Assembly (NCBI GenBank): GCA_030272155.1
Contig: CP126200.1
Span: 4,774,001-4,838,000 of the forward strand
Length of the DNA stretch: 64,000 bases
DNA from: Tetradesmus obliquus
Lineage: Eukaryota > Chlorophyta > Chlorophyceae > Sphaeropleales > Scenedesmaceae
Reading direction: 5' to 3'
The position numbers were made by a program, and so were the translations under genes. Positions 42,476 to 54,984 of this stretch are shown here, in pieces. The first letter of the stretch is position 1; the number at the start of each line of letters is the position of its first letter. Under the pieces are notes generated by a model. It ran no database searches. It was not told the origin of the DNA and saw nothing but the letters and a program-made list of their open reading frames with translations.

Positions 42476-45295
42476 ATGAGTTCGACGAGTACGGCAGCTG
42501 GTAGCGTCAGCTCAGACGACCAGACAACAACCAACAAGGTAATACGCGCCCAATTCTCGTCAGCACGGGTGCCGTCACTCTGCTTCCAGATCAAGTAACC
42601 TTAGGTTCAAACTTGTTCATGTGCAGCCACTGGGCAAGCTGAACAAGCGGGCTGCCGAAGCGATCGCCGAGCAGCAGCAGGGGCAGGGGCAGCAGAGGAA
42701 GAAGCAGCGCAGCTCACAACAGCGTGGGCGAGAGCATCAGAACACGACACAGGCAGCTGAAGACGGAAAACAGGCAGAACATGATGCGCTTGGGCTGCCG
42801 CAGCAGCTTCTGAAGCTGCAGCGGCAGATGCAGCAGCAGCTGCTGAAGCTGCAGCGGCAGCTGCCCAGCTCTCAGCAGTGTGGCCAAGAGCATCAGAACC
42901 AGACACATGAGTCTGAGAAAGAGGAGGAGGAGGTACTAGATGACCTGGAGACAGTGCTGCAGCAACTGCAGCAGCTGCGGGAGCTGCAGCAGCAGCTACA
43001 GGGGCAGCAGCTGCAGCAGCAGCAGGATACGGCCAATGCCACTGCCAAAGCCGCCAGAGAGGTCAACCACAGCCAGATCCGAGCGCGCCTGCTGGAAGCT
43101 GTGCAGAAGTATGCTGTACAGCTGTTGGACAAGGGCGACATCATCCTGCTAGTGCTCCTCCCCTACCACAACAGTGCTAGCCTGCGCACGTTCACTCAAG
43201 GCTTAACGCGAGAGCAGCTGAGCGCCATCTTGGAGGTGCTGCTGCGTCACCCAACCGGCAGCCTAGGGTGGGCCGAGAAGCGGGTGCAAGCACTGCTGCG
43301 CAAATTAGGGGCAGGTGAGGTGATCCGGCTGAAGGCTTGGTGATATCTAGCAGCTGCCAGTGCGGGGGTGAGGGCTTGTAGTTTTTGCCTCCGCTACGTC
43401 AAACTGAGGCCGCACTCAACATATTGTCATCTTGCGGTGTACATGCCACAGGCGTGTAGCAAGCGGCTACAGCTTATGCGCACATTGCATGTGACTTGCT
43501 GCCTGCCCTGCCGTGTGCTTGTGCTGCAGGTGCCGCCCCCGGTGGCGGCACGCAGGGCACAGCACAACAGCAGCAACGACAGTACAGCCAGCAACAGCTC
43601 TACAAGGTGGAATACCCCTCCAAAAAGAAGGTGAATAAAGAGGAGTGCAGTGAGGAATGGAGTGACACTGAGACAGCATCAGAGGAGGAGGCAGGGTCTG
43701 CTGGTGCAGCACAACGCAGGAGCAGCAGGCGCAGCAGGAGCCACGAGCGTGGCATTGGCAGGGGCAGCAAGCGCAACAGGAGCCGCGAGCGTAGCAGCGG
43801 CAGGGGCGGCAGCAAGCGCAGCAGAAGCTGCGAGCGTAGCAGCGGCAGGGGCAGCAAGCGCAGCAGAAGCCGCGAGCGTGGTAGCGGCAGGGGCAGCAGG
43901 CACAGCAGGAGCCGCGAGCGTGGTAGCGGCAGGGGCAGCAGGCGCAGCAGGAGCCGCGAGCGTGGTAGCGGCAGGGGCAGCAGGCGCAGCAGGAGCCGCG
44001 AGCATGGCAGCGGCAGCAAGCAGCATCGTGCAGCTGCAGAGGCAGGTGTGTATGGAGAGCCAGAGCGCCAGCTTCGGCGTGTAGCCAATGCAGGTGGTGC
44101 AACACGCGCAGCTGCTGCCACTGCTGCAGCTGATGCCGCTGATGACGCTGCTGCAGCTTATGACGCTGCTGCAGCTTATGACGCTGCTGCAGCTGATGAC
44201 GCTGATGACGCTGCTGCAGCTGATGACTGGGCGGCACGCAGCAAACTCAAGCGGCTGCACCGCACAGATGCATGGCGCCAGGCGCAAGCGTCTCAGGCTG
44301 CAGGGCATGCTGATGCACTAGGTGTCGGTGCTGCTGCACCTTCTTGTGCAGCAGCTGCCGGGGAAGCAGCACCAGCAGCAGCGGCAGCAGCAGCAGCAGC
44401 AATTGAACAGGAGCGAGCGAGGCGTGAGGCAACAGCCTTACCATGTGTACTGAAGGCGCTTTTGGAGGGTAGACTTGAAGCGCAGGCTGTTCAGCCCAGC
44501 TCCGCTTGCACTGTGTTTCACATCTGCAACGCTGCTGCGTTGGCTTACACAGGTAAGTAGTCACAGATGGTTTCGGGAACTTGGATGATGTGTGACGGAG
44601 ATGCGGTGGTTGGGCTTGGCGGGGCAGATCAGTGGTCAAGGCTGATAACGCACATGAGACTTTGATGCTCAGCTGTGGCATCACTCCCCGCGGTTCACAC
44701 ATTGCAACATGGTCACACTCATCAACGCATGCACTGGTGCAGGTGTCAAATGCAGCAGCATGACCTCGTCATGACGCTTCTTTGCTTGATTAGTCAAACG
44801 ATTATTGTTAACACTCACCATTGCTGCCACTGCTACTGCACTGCCGCCAGCTGCTGAAGCTGCAGGGACCTTGGATCATTTGGACCTGAAGAGCGCACTG
44901 CGCATGGCAACGGGCTGGCCGCTGCAACGCAAGACGAAGGAGCGTTCGTGGTGTGACGCTGCTCAACAGCTGTTGCAAGCTCACCATAGGCGCTGCAAGG
45001 TATGTGGAAGGCTCCACTGTACATGTGGAGAACGTAAGGTGGTGCATGTGGTGTGCTATCAGGTTGGCATTGTGTCTGCGTGGCGCATGTTGTGTCCTGC
45101 CTCAACTCAGCTGCGGCCGCTTGAGTGCGGTGCTGTGCGTACGCCACCCCTGTAGATTGTTTGGCATGACTGACTTGACGTATCCTGTGTTGTCGCTCTT
45201 CTGCATAACTTGCTGTCTGTTGGTATGCCGCTTGCTTACTCGGCAAGGAGCAGCAGCAGCAGCAAGGGGGCCCACAGCAGCCGCAGGGGCGGCAA

Positions 45296-45336
<41 letters not shown>

Positions 45337-45370
45337 GCAAGGGGGCCCACAGCAGCCGCAGGGTCGGCAA

Positions 45371-45401
<31 letters not shown>

Positions 45402-45591
45402 GGCAGGTAGAGGTATGTGCCGAGGTACGTAGCCAGGGCGCCTACGGCAACGATGCTGCAACCACGGCTGCTGCTGAGGAACGGCGCTACGCAAAACCAT
45501 CAGCAACAGCCCCAGCAGCAACAACACACAGGGAGGCAGAAGCGGACCAGCAGCGGCGCGCCCCTACCAAGCAGCGGCAGCAGCAACGGCA

Positions 45592-45623
<32 letters not shown>

Positions 45624-46213
45624 AATCGGTCGGTGAAGCAGCTGTGCAGCGGCAGCGCTTGCCGCGCAAAGCGGCTGCTGGTGTCGCCAGCGCAACGCAA
45701 GCAGTGCTCGGCAACAGCCAGGAACTGACAGCAGCAGCAGACGACGCCAGGGCAGTTGCAGCTGCGCAGCGTGCTGCACTGCCAGCTGATGTCCCAGCTC
45801 CTGCCTCGAACGCGCAGCACAACATGGTGCAGAAGCTGAAGACAGGTGCCCTGGTGAGTGCCGTCGAGCCGGCCTTTGGTATGAAGTCATGCTAGCGCTT
45901 GCATGCAAGCAGTAGAAGTCGTAGTCCATGATTGTCACCATAGTCCATATAGTGCCCGCATGCCGCCACAACACCATTCCTGAAAGTCACTGGATGTGGA
46001 TTGCAGGGCATTGACGTAAAAGGCCTGGTGGCAGAGCTCGCGGGTGTAGAGGCGCGCTTGGCGGCAGGCGCGGACAGCGTTGACGCTGTTGAGGAGGATG
46101 TTGCGTATGCTGCAAAGCTGACAGCGGCTTTCACGAAGCCGCATGCTGGTGTGGAGGCAGCTTTGGCAAAGGCGCGCAGCGCTGTGAACGCAACCAAATT
46201 CCCAGCTTGCTAG
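42476..46213 (+). CDS. Transposon-borne Gln-rich/RS-repeat protein, function unknown
   Basis: Six exons join in frame to 906 aa: 42476-42538, 42627-43314, 43530-44552, 44866-44999, 45248-45853, 46007-46213. All introns have GT-AG ends with good donors (GTAATA, GTGAGG, GTAAGT, GTATGT, GTGAGT). In order the protein shows a Ser/Thr-rich start, a charged Gln-rich coiled-coil-like part, a helical segment (LLEAVQKYAVQLLDKGDIIL), an SR-type domain of six or seven 16-residue units (RSRERGSGRGSRR-like), Ala/Asp repeats (YDAAAADDADDA), Gln tracts and a C-terminal helix (KGLVAELAGVEARLAA). No family is recognised. It lies inside the KDZ element and converges with the transposase, so it is probably an accessory element protein. 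The RS domain suggests RNA or splicing-factor contacts, by inference only. Confidence 0.8.
43726..44012 (+). repeat. 48-bp tandem repeats encoding the RS domain
   Basis: About six units of 48 bp, each encoding a 16-residue RS/RG block. Units 4-6 are nearly identical at the DNA level (AGGAGCCGCGAGCGTGG then TAGCGGCAGGGGCAGCAGG), so the array expanded recently. Confidence 0.9.
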
Positions 46214-48858
46214 AGTCTGGCCTTCACAGCTGTCCTGCCTGTGCGGTGGAATGTAGCGCTGTGATGTTGGTGGTACGAGTGCTTTGGCCTGGTTTGCATG
46301 TCTGGAAGTGCACATGAGTGTGGTGCACCGGTTGTTGGTGACGTCATCTAACATGTTACACTCGAGTAGCTTTATGCGCCGGCAATAGCAGCTCATGCTG
46401 CGTTTGTGGTGGCTGCAGGTCATACAGCGTGGTCAAAAGCTCAGCACTAGGGTGGTGTCAGTCTGCAGAAGCGCGGCTTTGGCTCTTGCTTTGGCGGTAG
46501 TTATTGTTTCAGGGTGTGTGCGACTGCAGCTATTGGCGCTATGCATATGTTTGGGTGCAGGCCGTGGGGTTTACAAGCAGATCATTGACGGGTTTGGTTG
46601 ATTTGCAGCAGAGTTGAAAGCACACAAAACCAGCAGTGCACGCATGATCAGGCCTAGCCCTGCCATGGCGTGCAATTGTGGCAGCTTGCACCATGTGCAC
46701 AACAGCCACAACATGGTGCTCAGCACTGTTGACGCCGTGTAACACTGAACAAATGGCAATCTAAGGATGATGATCATGCAGTGCATCGGGCATGCAGCAC
46801 TTGCAGCCACATCGAGTTCTGGTTAGAATGTAGGCAGCGGACCCTTGACCCTTACGCCTGCATACTCACTCACGCAAAGCAAATGTGGATAGTTTCTTGT
46901 TGAACATGTGCCTGCAACGCTTGTGTAAGCGCCAGAAAGCAGGTGTTGCCTGCCACCTCAAGTTTCGCCAGCAATCCTCAAGATGATGTGACACATCTCG
47001 CCCAGCCCGCCCTGATGTGACTTGTTGGTTGCCGCGGTACGCAGCCAGAGAGATACATGACTGGACCCAACGAATCGCGCAGTTTGGAACTGCAGCACTG
47101 TATCTTTGCTGCCACTGTCAACAGCTGTACACATCAATACACCTGCTGCCAGATGGCATCATGTCTGCTGGTTTTCTGCAGCTAGCTGGTAGGTATGCAA
47201 CACGATTGCTCCCCTGCAAGCATCAAGTCGGTGCGGTACTTCCAGAATGCAGCAGTCATTCGATGAAGAGTCGTAAATTGCGTCAGTAGAAACTGTCCAC
47301 GCACTGGATCTGCATTACAACGCCACAAATTTGTGCAAGGCCCTGCACTACTAGTGCCGTAGTAAGGGTGTAGTACATCAGCATATGCATATGTCGGCCC
47401 TCAAGCCACGGCCATGCCCGGCTGCACTGCTCAGAACAACCTCACAACTCAGCTCATCAGGCAGCAGTCGTGCCCGTTGACAATGCTTGATGCATTCTTG
47501 CGTTGCACTGGGTATCATGCTGCGCAGCTCATCCCAGCAGCAGTGTCACCTGGCACATCCACAGCAACACTTCAAGCTGCATGGTGCACACACTTACCAG
47601 CGCATGGCACGCGCTGCAGCGGCTGAGCATGGCGACTGCTGCACTGCAGGGACTAGCATTACTTGAAGGATGGAAAGCATTGTCTGGGACAGAGCGTATG
47701 CGATGTGCAATCGAGTTTCAACAGCGATTGCAATAAGGACGGTTGTTCTGCTGTGGCTGCAGCGCATCCTGCAAGAGTTGCGCAGTTTCAATCAGCAATG
47801 TGCGGCATTCCTGCACTGTCGCTTCAACTTACCTGCAGGCACATGCAGCAGCGGCTAATAGATGCAATGCGGTGCTGCAGTGGCTACAGCAGTATCTTCA
47901 CAACAGGCAGCAGAACTTCTGCTGGCAGCAACGTCACCATGATATCATCAGCTGTTGTGCCAAGCAGCAGATGCGCGCATAACTATGAGTTTCACTCAGC
48001 AGTGTGGCCATTGCATTCTACTGTGCTCACTCTCCTTTTCTGGTCTCAGACCTTGTGTTCAACCTGTTGTGGCTCATACCATCTAAGATGGTGCCCAGAC
48101 CCACATGTAACTATCCTCTCTCATTGCAGCACCCCAGTCCAAGGTTGATGCAGTAGCCGCGACAACCCGGTAACAGCCGCGCCCACCGCTATCTCCAAAC
48201 CCGTGGCTCTGTGTATGCTGCAAGTGCGCAGACGACTGTCTGCCTGTCCGCTGTGCACACGCCCTTTCCGCTGCCGAATGAATCACTGGCTGCATGTGTC
48301 ATTGTATGGAAGTGGTCTAGTTGCGCAGTGTCTGATGAAGCATGGCAAGATTCTACTCTGGTGCATTGTACATGTAGTGCATTCCGGATAGGCTCCTTGA
48401 TTGTTTAGGTTTACACAGAACAAGTTTTACGTGTGCACGTCATGGCATATTCATCAGCCAAACAACTTGCAAGCAAGTGGCGAGTCAGCTGCCAGCTCAC
48501 AGTGAGCTGCACGCATGCGCTAGATATGCCGAGATCTGGTGCCCTCAACAATGGCTGCAGTATCCGCACAACTTGTGCGATGTGCAGAAACGCCAACAGC
48601 ACAATGAATCCCTCATGGCCCCAACAGACACAAGCGCAGCTTAGCACACAGCAAAGCACACAGTTTGACACCATGATGGTACAGCAGTTGGTGCCATCGC
48701 CTTGGCACATGGGGCAGCACAATGCGGAATACTCAGCAGTTGCTGTAGCACCATATAAAAACAAGCACAGATGGGGCTGCCTTCGACACATTGTCAACAA
48801 TATCAATACACGGCACGCACGCGCCAGCACAACTTTGCGCCGCGTTTGACGGTGACCA
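46214..48858. other. Spacer between the two convergent KDZ-element genes
   Basis: About 2.6 kb with no recognised gene. Short open frames occur (for example 47630-47736, ALQGLALLEGWKALSG) without splice support. A TTACA at 48411-48415 is a possible poly(A) signal for the transposase and a TGTAA at 46924-46928 one for the RS-repeat gene. Confidence 0.4.
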
Positions 48859-51800
48859 TCAAGTCAACCGCGCAAAGCACTCGGTGGCCTGTTCGTGCCA
48901 CAGCTGGTGCTTTTCTGCGTTGCGGCGCAGCAACACAGCAAGAGCTCCATGCACGGCACTCTGCTGCAGGCCGTCTTTCACTGCTGCAGTACAGCCAGGC
49001 GGCCTATCCTGCGCCACACTCTCCGCCACACTAGCCTGCAGCTCCTCTGCTGCCTGCTGCTGCGCCTGGCTGGCCTCCATGCACACACGGCTCACATGCA
49101 GGAAGTACTGCTTGGTGCGCTCCCGCTCGAAGCGCTGCATCACCAGCTCCTCAATTGTTCTTGCCTCCTGCACCATGCACAACTCCATGTGAGATCGCTG
49201 TGCTCATCTCAGATCATGCTTATCAGCATGAAGGCACCACACGCAGCGTTGCAATGCTTGTAGCAAGGTACACAATGCACTAGCACCCAGTACTGTTTCC
49301 CAGCAACAAATCACAAGGCAGCATGAGCTATAGCAAGACGCTGCCCTTGCTGCAAACTACTATTCTCATGCTACTCTGTCGGCTCACCTCTGCACACGCG
49401 TCCCTGAAGCGCTCGGCCAGCATCGCTGCAACAGCAGCGCCGCTGCCACCAGACCCGCACCGCCATGGGCACTCGCCTTTGAACAGCTTTGTTACCTCTG
49501 CTTCTGTCCAAGCTGCCGGAAGCTGCTCGACTGTGCTGCTGCTGGGCGCGTCCTCCGTCTGCCAGCTGTGCATCACGCCCACTAGCTGCCGCACACGCTT
49601 GCGCCTGCTTTGCGCCTGCTTCTTCTGCGAGCGGGTGATGCGGCTTGCTGCCCCCTGCTGCTGCCTCGCGTGCGTCAGCACAGAGAGAGCAGACACAAGC
49701 TTCTCTATCTCCGCCTGCAAGCTCTGCAGCTGCTCATCCCTCAGAGCAGCTAAGCCTGCCCTGTACTCATCGCTGCTGCGGTCCAGTGGCTCTGTGATGT
49801 TCAGCTTGGTCATCAGGGCACCCAGCTTCTGCTGCAGCTTCTGCTGGCGTGTTGTATCTCGGCCACGTGCATGCAGCGTGCGGCCCTCGCTACCTGGCAG
49901 GGCCACTGAGAAAGCAGTGGCGTTGCTGTGCAGGTGCTGCAGCGCTCTGAGCTGCTTCTCATTGCGCACGTAGTCCACCTGCGCATGTTGAGCAAGCGAC
50001 ATGATGTCACGCAGATGAGACAGATGAGAACCTGCCGACTGCACACGGCAGCCCCTGAGCAGCAGCATGCAATGAGCAGGCAACCATGCACGGCAAACAT
50101 GAAGAGGCAACAACTGGGTATTGGGTACTCACCAGCAGCTTAAGGCGCGCAGCGTCATCGTCCAGCGCTGCAGGCGCTGCTGGTGTGCTGCTGCAGCTGC
50201 AGGCATCCACCGCTGCGTGCATGAGCTGCAGCTCAGTGAAGCCCTGCTTGCGCGCCAACTTCACAAGGTCCTTGTAGTGGTTGCGGCACTCCTCTACAGA
50301 CAGCAACATTAAGCACTTGCATCATGATGAGCTCACGAAGCACAAGACGGCAAAAGGCAAGCAAGGAAGACCCGCAAGTGCGCTGCTATGTAATAACCAC
50401 CAGTTCATACACTGTGGGCAGGACCCACATTTCACATGTCGCATGCCGATGTTCACATGTCGCTGTTCACGCAAAGCGCGAGGAGCAGCATGCTGCTCAC
50501 CAAGCTTGCGCAGATTGCTCTTGTGCTGCTGCACCATGAAGGGCACAAACCCTGCCATGCGCGATGATGCCACGAAGCCGAGGGCGTCGTCGATGCAGTC
50601 CAGGTAGTTTGGCATGGCCATATACCTGGTGACCGATGCAAGGGGCTTGAGCTGCGCCCACAGCTGCTCGCACATCTCGCCAACACGGCGGCATGCACCT
50701 ACAGCAGCGCCAAAGGGCAATGGTGCAGGTAACGTTGCAACACAGCAGACAGGTGAAACAAGTGTGTATTGTACAGAGCACGACTACAGCAACCAGATGC
50801 ACAGATGCAGCTGGCAGTCACCATCATTGGGCGCCACATGCCAGGCATCGAGCGCGCAGCTGCAACATGAACAGCTGTGCAGATGCACCCGCATGCGCGT
50901 GTATGCATGCAGAGCCAGCGCTTGTAGCACCTCACCAGGCAGGTACAGGCCGGAGTAGCGCAGGCAGCAGCGCGCGCCATGCCCCCTGGCATGCCACCAT
51001 GGCAGGCGAATGTGGCGCGGCGCATCTTCTTCAGACAGGTGCAGCAGCCGGTGGCGGGAGTAGCTGCAGCCTGTGTCCAGGTACATGACGTCCACGCGCG
51101 CGTCCAGCAGCAGCATCTGCAGCGCTAAGTCATAGTACACAAAGCGTTCAGGCGCCGGCATGGCCATAAACATCCCAAGCAGTGGCTGCCCGTGGCTGCA
51201 CACGCCGCCAGCCAGGCCACACACGTCGCTGATGCCGCTGAACAGCGAGGACTCCCTGGCGCAGAGCAATCGCGGGTGGCACTCCCCGCCCAGCTCAATG
51301 CTGATGTCATCTTCGTCGCGCTCAGCACGCTGGCGCTGCGTTGCTGACAGCTCACCAGACTCCTTCATCAGCCACAATTGCCTGTGCGCCTCATCAAGGA
51401 AGCGGCCCAAAACATGTGCCGTGCCGCTGTAACCGCCACTCCTGCCTGCTGACGTGTAGTGGTTGAGCTTCACCACAGCGTCGAAGGCCGCAGCGGTCAG
51501 GATGGGGCGCTCGCCTGGACTCCATAGAGGAATGAACTCGTCAGCAGGAGCTGATGGCAGCATGCAAATCAGATGGCAGAGCAGGATAATGGGGTTGGTG
51601 TGTGTTGCTGCAGCAGTTTTGTGCTGCAGGCTGCTGCACACGTGATTGGCTCAGCAAGCATAGAACAAATGACACCACTGGACTCAGCTGCTGCATGCAG
51701 TTTCTGATGACCAGCTCACCTGGAAGCAGCCCCGCCGCCAGAACTGTTTGCGCACTCAGCCCGCAGACAGCCGCTGCAGCAGCTGCGGTACCTGTAGGGA

Positions 51801-53114
51801 TGCAACATAGCAGACAACTCATGCGCTGAAGCTGTGCAACACACACCTGCAACTTTGCAAACTGTGCTGCAGCAACAGCATGGTGGCACGTACTGCAAAA
51901 TGATTACAACATCTCAACATCTCAATGGACATGTTGCTGCAGCACGTGGCATGTGAACCATTGCAGTACCGCTCACCGGCTGCAAACAGGTGCGCGGCTG
52001 AGTGACCAGGTACCAGCGTGTCTGCAGCCAGACAAGCAGCATCTGAAGAGGCACGAAGAAGCGTCCTTAGCATTTCAGAGCAAACAAGGGTTATTGCTTG
52101 CGCAACATAAGAGAGTGTCAGCTGCTGCTGGCAGCGGCTGCTTGTTACCTGCAGGGCCTGGCGTGCCAGCGCATGCTGGGCACAGCGCTGCAGGGCCCAG
52201 GCCAGCAAGCTCTGCTCGCACCAGCGCATGCGGGTCGTGTTTGTACTCAGTCGCACGGCTGTACTCAACCCATGCCCACTGCAGGTCCCTGCAGATGACA
52301 GGCAGCATGTTTGTCAGCTCCTCAGCATGGCAGTGCATGCTGATGTCTTCAGCCTGTTGGGTACTTACTTTGCGGTGATGGATGGCACCGGGTCCTGACC
52401 AGCTGGCTGCGCTGCTGAGACAGCAGCTGCTGCAGCAGCATTGATCACTGCGCAGGCAGCATTGCTGGCGTCAGCATAGGCGTGCGTGCTGAGGCCAGCC
52501 CCAAGGAGCAGCTCCCTGTACAGAGTCAAAAGCTGCTTGTCAAACCAGTGCGTGGGCGACACTGGGGTGTTCCCCCAGCAACCAATATGTGCAGGGCAGA
52601 CCTCCCACGTGGCATCACAACCCCGACATGTCACAGTCGGCACTGCCATCCAGAAGCTTGTGCCGAGAGCATGGTAGGCTACAGATCTGCTGCTACCAAC
52701 TGTGATGCAGGCGTCAGCAGACAGCACACTGCAGCACCAGTGACGCTGCAGCGCTGTTGCAATCCGACCCTCCATCAGCTGCATGCTGCTCTGCAGCTGT
52801 TTCAGCTGCTCATCAGCCTCCTGGTATGCCTCATACTGCTGCAGGCTGCTGATGTTGGCAGGCCTGCGATCCTGCCAGCTGCGGTTGAGCTGCTGCACAC
52901 GCTGGCACTGCTCACTGCCGCCATCGCCCAGCACCTCCACCCCAAGCAGCTCTTCCAGGTCCACATCTAGAGTGTCACTGTCCTGCCTGTGCCGCCTGGG
53001 CTTTGTTCTACTAAAGGGATCAGGTGGCACAGGCTGAACTAGCCTTTTCCTAGTCTGTTTCTGATTCTCAGCTGCGTAGCGGCGCAGCTGTTCGGTCCGA
53101 GACATGAAGTTCAT
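48859..53114 (-). CDS. KDZ-family (Zisupton-like) transposase
   Basis: Nine exons join in frame to 978 aa: 53114-52369, 52288-52149, 52021-51977, 51791-51720, 51550-50936, 50698-50501, 50293-50133, 50038-49388, 49167-48859. KDZ landmarks in order: a Cys-rich N-terminal module near residues 160-185 (CRGCDATWEVCPAHIGCWG) followed by SPTHWFDKQLLTLYRELLL; a CPAC motif; GGVCSHGQPLLGMFMAMPAP and FVYYDLALQMLL; then VMYLDTGCSYSRH and LPWWHARGHGARCC; then GEMCEQLWAQLKPLASVTRY, the GEG/E-W-like helix seen in this family. The C-terminal third is coiled-coil-like (KLQQKLGALMTKLN). The first catalytic Asp region, usually D..F.L.R, is not obvious in the short exon 3, so catalytic completeness is unproven. 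A second Met (53105) is an alternative start. No stop or frameshift is seen. Confidence 0.88.
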
Positions 53115-53612
53115 GATAAAAGGGCTTAACAGCTTCAATGAGTCAAGATCATCATAGCAGCAAGCGCGAAGTCTGCATCGCCACTAAACGTTCACGGTCG
53201 TTGCTGTAGGTTGACGCAGCTTAGAACCGGCGGTGGATAAAACAAAGTGTGCAGTATGAAAAGCCTGTGAATTCCTGTGAATGGTTTGCTGAGCGGCATC
53301 ATCCCCAAGGGCGTTCAAATTTGTATCATGTAACTAACACTGCTTGCCAGGTAATGACCCGCAGCAGCCCGCAGTGTGGATGGATGGATTGCAATGTAAC
53401 CTTCAAGAAATGTCTATGTCAATATATATCCACCACCTGTCACTCCAACGAGCATTGGCTAGCACTGAATGGGGGCAGTGCTGGGCAGTGCCTGCACTGC
53501 TGGGACGGTGCTGTGGTGACCCAGCCATGACGCTGCCTGCGGCTTAGAAGAGGATACCCAACCTGAATGTTTGTTATTTAACGTTGAAGGGCACGAGTGC
53601 GAGTGCTTGGCT
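53115..53612. other. Transposase 5' region and inner flank of the right terminus
   Basis: About 500 bp between the transposase start and the right terminal repeat; it should hold the transposase promoter. No gene is seen. Confidence 0.5.
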
Positions 53613-53700
53613 GCCGTACCAAAGTTTGGTATAATACTCTACCAACAGTAGGTATGGTACCCTACCACCTGTGGGAAGCCGTTACCATGTGACTTAGCTG
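53613..53700 (-). repeat. Right terminal inverted repeat of the KDZ element
   Basis: The reverse complement matches the left repeat at 88 of 88 positions. Identity stops at the inner edge, where the sequences become unrelated, and at the outer edge, where CGCAGGC follows. Confidence 0.95.
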
Positions 53701-53756
53701 CGCAGGCTGCGGCTGATAGCATGCTGTGCTGTGCCTAAGACACGAATGGACTCCAC

Positions 53757-54950
53757 ATGCTGACCATCAGTCATTTTGAACCAGATCTGGCTCTAGTACT
53801 GTTTTTATTCAGCAATTCTGACAGGAACGTTCCTGTCAGAACGGATCCGCTGGGCTTACGCAGCAGGTTCAACCCGGCAACGAAGCATTTTGAGCCGGTG
53901 AGTGCTGTACAATCAGCTGAGATCCAGCAGTTCAGGGTAATGATCGTGTACGTGAACTGTGCTGTTGCACGCAATGCCATCTTCTGAACTGTGCTGTTGC
54001 ACGCAATGCCATCTTCTTCCTTGCAGCAGCAGTGGCAGCAGTGGCACCATGCACACATCAGCAGCTGCAGCAACAGCATTTGAGCCCAAGCTGCAGCCGG
54101 CCTGTAGCATCTGCAGAAGCTACAGCTCAGTGGCAGGCATCAAGTCAAGCAGCACCGACAGTATCTCAGCTGCTGCAGAGGCAGCAGCTGTAGCCTAGAC
54201 TACATGAGCAGATCTGCTCATCATGGCATGCATGCGGCATGCTACCTCCAGCATGCACTGCATGGCATGCAGCAGTGGCAGTAGGGGCACCAGCAGCTGC
54301 AGCAACATGTTGTACAGCATCTGAGCAAACTGCCTTATGGCATGCTGCCTCCAGCATGGCAAGCTACTTCCAGCAGGGCGACCACAGCATGCTGTTGCAG
54401 AAGCACACCTACAAGCTCCGTGTCCCTGTGTGTGCATGCCCTGTGGCAAAGGTGGTCATACTTGCTTTTCTCATGCTAGACTGTCCATCTTTCCACTCTT
54501 GTTGACTTCCTTCCTGCACACTCCCCTGGTTGCTCCTCTGCTCAAACCCCTGCTGCCTCTTGTGGCACGCTGCGGCAGGTGACGTCGGACAAGTCGTACA
54601 CCTACTACCGCCTTGCCATAAACCTCAATGAGACGTTTTCTGACATCTTTCATCCCAAGCCCAACGATCCTATCCCCATCGGTACCGTGGCTCAGATAGT
54701 CGCCTCAGGCGATGTGTTTGACAACACGACAGCCGCCAAGGTAAGCCGCATCGGCATGACGAGCCATTACAAGAGTTGTTAGCAAGAGCACAGCCCATTA
54801 CAACAAGTGCACAAGGTTCCTGACATGACCCATAAAGGTATCAAAGCAGCAGTAGCACAACCAACAAAAATCTTGCACTAGTTCGCTTCGGTGCACTGTG
54901 TGTGCTTGTGTGGAGGAGCGGCCCCTGGAGTGGCGCCGCCGCGCAGTGCG

Positions 54951-54984
<34 letters not shown>

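Larger units (their letters stand above)
41734..53700. mobile_element. Autonomous KDZ (Zisupton-type) DNA transposon
   Basis: Two 88-bp inverted repeats (41734-41821 and 53613-53700) are identical at all 88 positions and bound 11,967 bp. The 7-mer CGCAGGC sits directly outside both ends (41727-41733 and 53701-53707), as expected for a target-site duplication. Inside are two convergent intact genes: a KDZ-family transposase (48859-53114, minus) and an RS-repeat protein (42476-46213, plus), each starting 500-750 bp from a terminus. The KDZ superfamily (Kyakuja-Dileera-Zisupton) is known from fungi, algae and animals. Identical termini and intact frames suggest recent, perhaps current, mobility. 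Reported Zisupton duplications are 8 bp, so a 7-bp one is a mild misfit. Confidence 0.85.

Noticed and set aside
43467-44237. 256-codon minus-strand frame opposite the RS repeats
   Set aside because: It is the complement of the 48-bp RS-encoding repeat, which is naturally open in several frames.
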